A stretch of DNA of 64,000 nucleotides from assembly GCA_008694505.1 (NCBI GenBank), contig VZDJ01007747.1:9580399-9644398 (forward strand). The letters are read 5' to 3'. The DNA comes from Cyanoderma ruficeps (Eukaryota; Chordata; Aves; Passeriformes; Timaliidae). The position numbers were made by a program, and so were the translations under genes. How positions within the stretch are numbered: the first letter of the stretch is position 1; every line of letters begins with the position of its first letter. Below, piece by piece: positions 61,951 through 64,000 of the stretch. The notes under the pieces were generated by a model. That model was not told the DNA's origin. It did no database searches and worked only from the letters and a program-made list of their open reading frames with translations.

Positions 61951-62245
61951 CATCATTGAACTGTAGAATGGTTTTGGTTGGGAGGGATCTTAAAGATCCT
62001 TAGTTCCTGCCTCACTGCCATGGGCTGGGATCCCTTCTAGTAGACCGGGATGATCAAAGCCCCATCCAACCTGGCCTCAAACACTTCCAAGCATGGGGTA
62101 ACAGCAACCTCTCTGGGCAACCTGTTTCAATGCCTCATTACCTTCATAGTAAAGAATTTCTTTCTAAGTATCTACCCCCCTTTCAGTTTTCCAGCAATTA
62201 CTCCTTGTCCTATCACTGGTGGCCTTGTAAATTTCTTCTCCAATA
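61951..62245 (-). mobile_element. CR1 LINE 3' end, about 300 bp
   Basis: Starts with CATCATTGAACTGTAGAATGG, continuing with GTTTTGGTTGGGAGGGATCT, CACTGCCATGGGCTGGGATC, CCATCCAACCTGGCCTCAAA, TCTCTGGGCAACCTGTTTCA and CCTTGTCCTATCACTGG. This is the inverted CR1 3' UTR in order. It is 5'-truncated near 62245 and non-coding. Its terminal repeat is more decayed than in the copy at 58359. Confidence 0.93.
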
Positions 62246-64000
62246 TCCATGTCATTATCACAATGTAATTTATAGTTATTAATTCAGTTTTTCTGAATAA
62301 TAAACAGCATCACAAAACCTGGTGATTGCTAAACCTATGAGGAATCTTTACTTGCTCTGTGTGGTCAGCTTTGTAACCCCTTCATGCTAATAATCAGTAG
62401 GAAAAGCACCACTGGAAAAGCATTTTGAATAAGCAGTGATCATTAATATGTACTTTCCTATAAAGGAGCTAATAAGTGCCCACAGCACTAGAACATTGCT
62501 CAGATATGAGTCAAACTTATGAACAGAAGATGGTACAGAAAATACTACAAAAGAAATTCTAAAAAAGCAACAGGATCCCTTTAACAATAACTCAAGCAGA
62601 CCTTAGACAGTCTCCATGCTTATGGTCTTCCCTAATTCCTTTGCTGTAGCCACGTATATTTATGCAACAACACAATCTTTCACAGAAAGTGGATTTAAAT
62701 AGGAAGAAAAGTAGAATGCAATGAAAAGATACAGGTATTTCATTCAGTCTCATGGAGTTGATAAAAAATTCAGAGATACTGCTTGATACAGTGCCATGAA
62801 TATCCACTGTAATAGCTCTGCATAATTATGGTCCCTTCAATAAATATGAGATGCACTATAACATTTACACCATAAAGAATGTCTTAGCCCTTGCCTTTAT
62901 ATAGTTTATGAGCACCATCCTTTAAGATCAAATAGCAGTTATTGACTCTGTGTGGACTAAAGCTTAAGCACTTTTTTCAATATGAATATTTTTTCTTTTA
63001 CATTGAAATGTTAAAATGCTAGTAAAAGCATAAACTGTATTAAAATAGAGCATTCTATGAATAACAGAATCACAGCAGCACAAAAACGCAAGAAAGTAAT
63101 GCATTAATTTTCCACATTCTCTGATAAAATCTGTAGAGCCCTTCAGGGAGTATTAGATACCATTTACAGTATGAAAAGCACGTCTTTCAGATAAGGAAAT
63201 TAATCAACATGAGTTCTGTAGATCTGTTAACTACAGATAATAGTTATTGAATGTTTGGGGACCCAAAAATCAATAAACTGAAGTTCCTCTCCCTTTGCAA
63301 CCTCTCCAGACTTTGTAAGACATAGCGGGACTCTCTTGAATTATTACTTGGGTCACTGTAAAAAAGAGCTGGTCAAATCAAAAAGTTTCAATTTAAACTT
63401 TACCACAAATTTGAATCAATTGTAATTAATCTATATATTTAAAAGCCCTACCCCTCACCAAAACAAAACAACCACCTCTGTGAACTTCTAGTGTCTATTC
63501 AATCAAATACCCTCTATATTCAATCAAATATCTATCTGTCTGTCTACATATCAGCATTAGTCCTAACAACAGAATATCAGTTTTACTGGCCAGCTTTCAG
63601 ACACTGACACAATTGCCATGTATGTGCAGGCCTTCCTTGCCCATTCAGGTTGGAGCGGCTGATCCCACAGGCAGCAGGATCTCTGTGTGGGTGGACTGCA
63701 GAGGTCCTCATATCCTTGTCACCAGGATGCTCATGTCCCTGAGATCCTTCAACTTCCACATCTCTGGCTCTAGAAGACACTGCTGACAGCCCAGAAAGTG
63801 AAAACAGGCTACCAGAGTTTTTATCACCTCTGCTTCAGGGCCAGATCCAAGCAGCTTCAACCTGTGAGATCACATTCCCTAGCAGCTCTGGCCATAGGAC
63901 TAGCTCAAAGCAAGCTCTTACACTTTAACATCTGAATATCAAACCAATAACTCAGGCTGTGGGCTCATGCACTTAATTCAGAGTGATCTTCCTCATTTTT
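62246..64000. other. Non-coding stretch
   Basis: No gene is recognised. A 21-bp period repeat with the core TATTCAATCAAATA (63496-63509 and 63517-63530) is followed by a few TCTA/TCTG units. The last ~400 bases are GC-richer, with a 65-codon open frame (63583-63780, minus) of no known family. Confidence 0.6.

Noticed and set aside
63040..63080. CR1 terminus at ATTCTATGAATAACAGAATCACAG
   Set aside because: Terminal-repeat-like words only; neither flank carries CR1 sequence.
1..64000. Endogenous retrovirus, CRISPR array, rRNA or prokaryotic operon
   Set aside because: I saw no gag/pol/env-like frames, paired LTRs, spaced direct repeats or rRNA signatures; composition and repeats are those of a bird genome. 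Old solo LTRs could still be missed without a library search.

Overview
The window reads as nuclear genomic DNA of a bird, most likely a passerine (songbird). The evidence is the repeat content. There are at least nine CR1-type LINE fragments, whose 3' ends carry the short ATTCTATGA/ATTCTGTGA-type repeats typical of avian CR1. There is also one SINE at 10090-10207 built from a tRNA-Ile head fused to a CR1 3' tail, an architecture I know from the passerine TguSINE1 family. The rest is AT-rich and CpG-poor with dense stops in all frames, as expected of intergenic or deep intronic vertebrate DNA. There is no operon structure, and I saw no rRNA, functional tRNA, CRISPR array or recognisable retroviral gene.

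Layout. 1-10 kb: unannotatable AT-rich DNA with a 21-bp tandem duplication and an inverted repeat. 10-11.3 kb: the SINE and an old CR1 3' end. 11.3-24.3 kb: featureless except for a perfect 10-bp-arm hairpin at 14135. 24.3-28.7 kb: an internally deleted CR1 (plus strand), a short CR1 3' end (plus) and a very old CR1/L3-like reverse-transcriptase relic (minus). 32.1 kb: a small CpG-rich patch inside the longest open frame. 34.6-36.3 kb: the longest CR1 copy (minus), with a recognisable FADD reverse-transcriptase motif. 40.7 kb: a CR1 3' end (plus). 44.4-44.6 kb: a TATA-containing promoter-like segment. 46.8-47.4 kb: a CpG-enriched patch holding a possible terminal coding exon (minus). 48.98 kb: an 11-N assembly gap in an A-rich repeat. 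52.3-54.1 kb: an old CR1 RT relic, a doubtful CR1 end and a clear CR1 3' end. 58.4 and 62.0 kb: two more CR1 3' ends. 60.3-60.7 kb: the only real CpG island.

No complete protein-coding gene could be recognised. The candidate functional sites are the CpG island, the TATA segment and the possible exon at 46832-47009. They are not visibly parts of one gene. I found no convincing undescribed biological system. The best leads are the exon, the two promoter-like segments and the ancient retrotransposon relics, which may survive because they were co-opted. CR1 and SINE assignments rest on remembered consensus sequences and visible reverse-transcriptase motifs; no database search was run.
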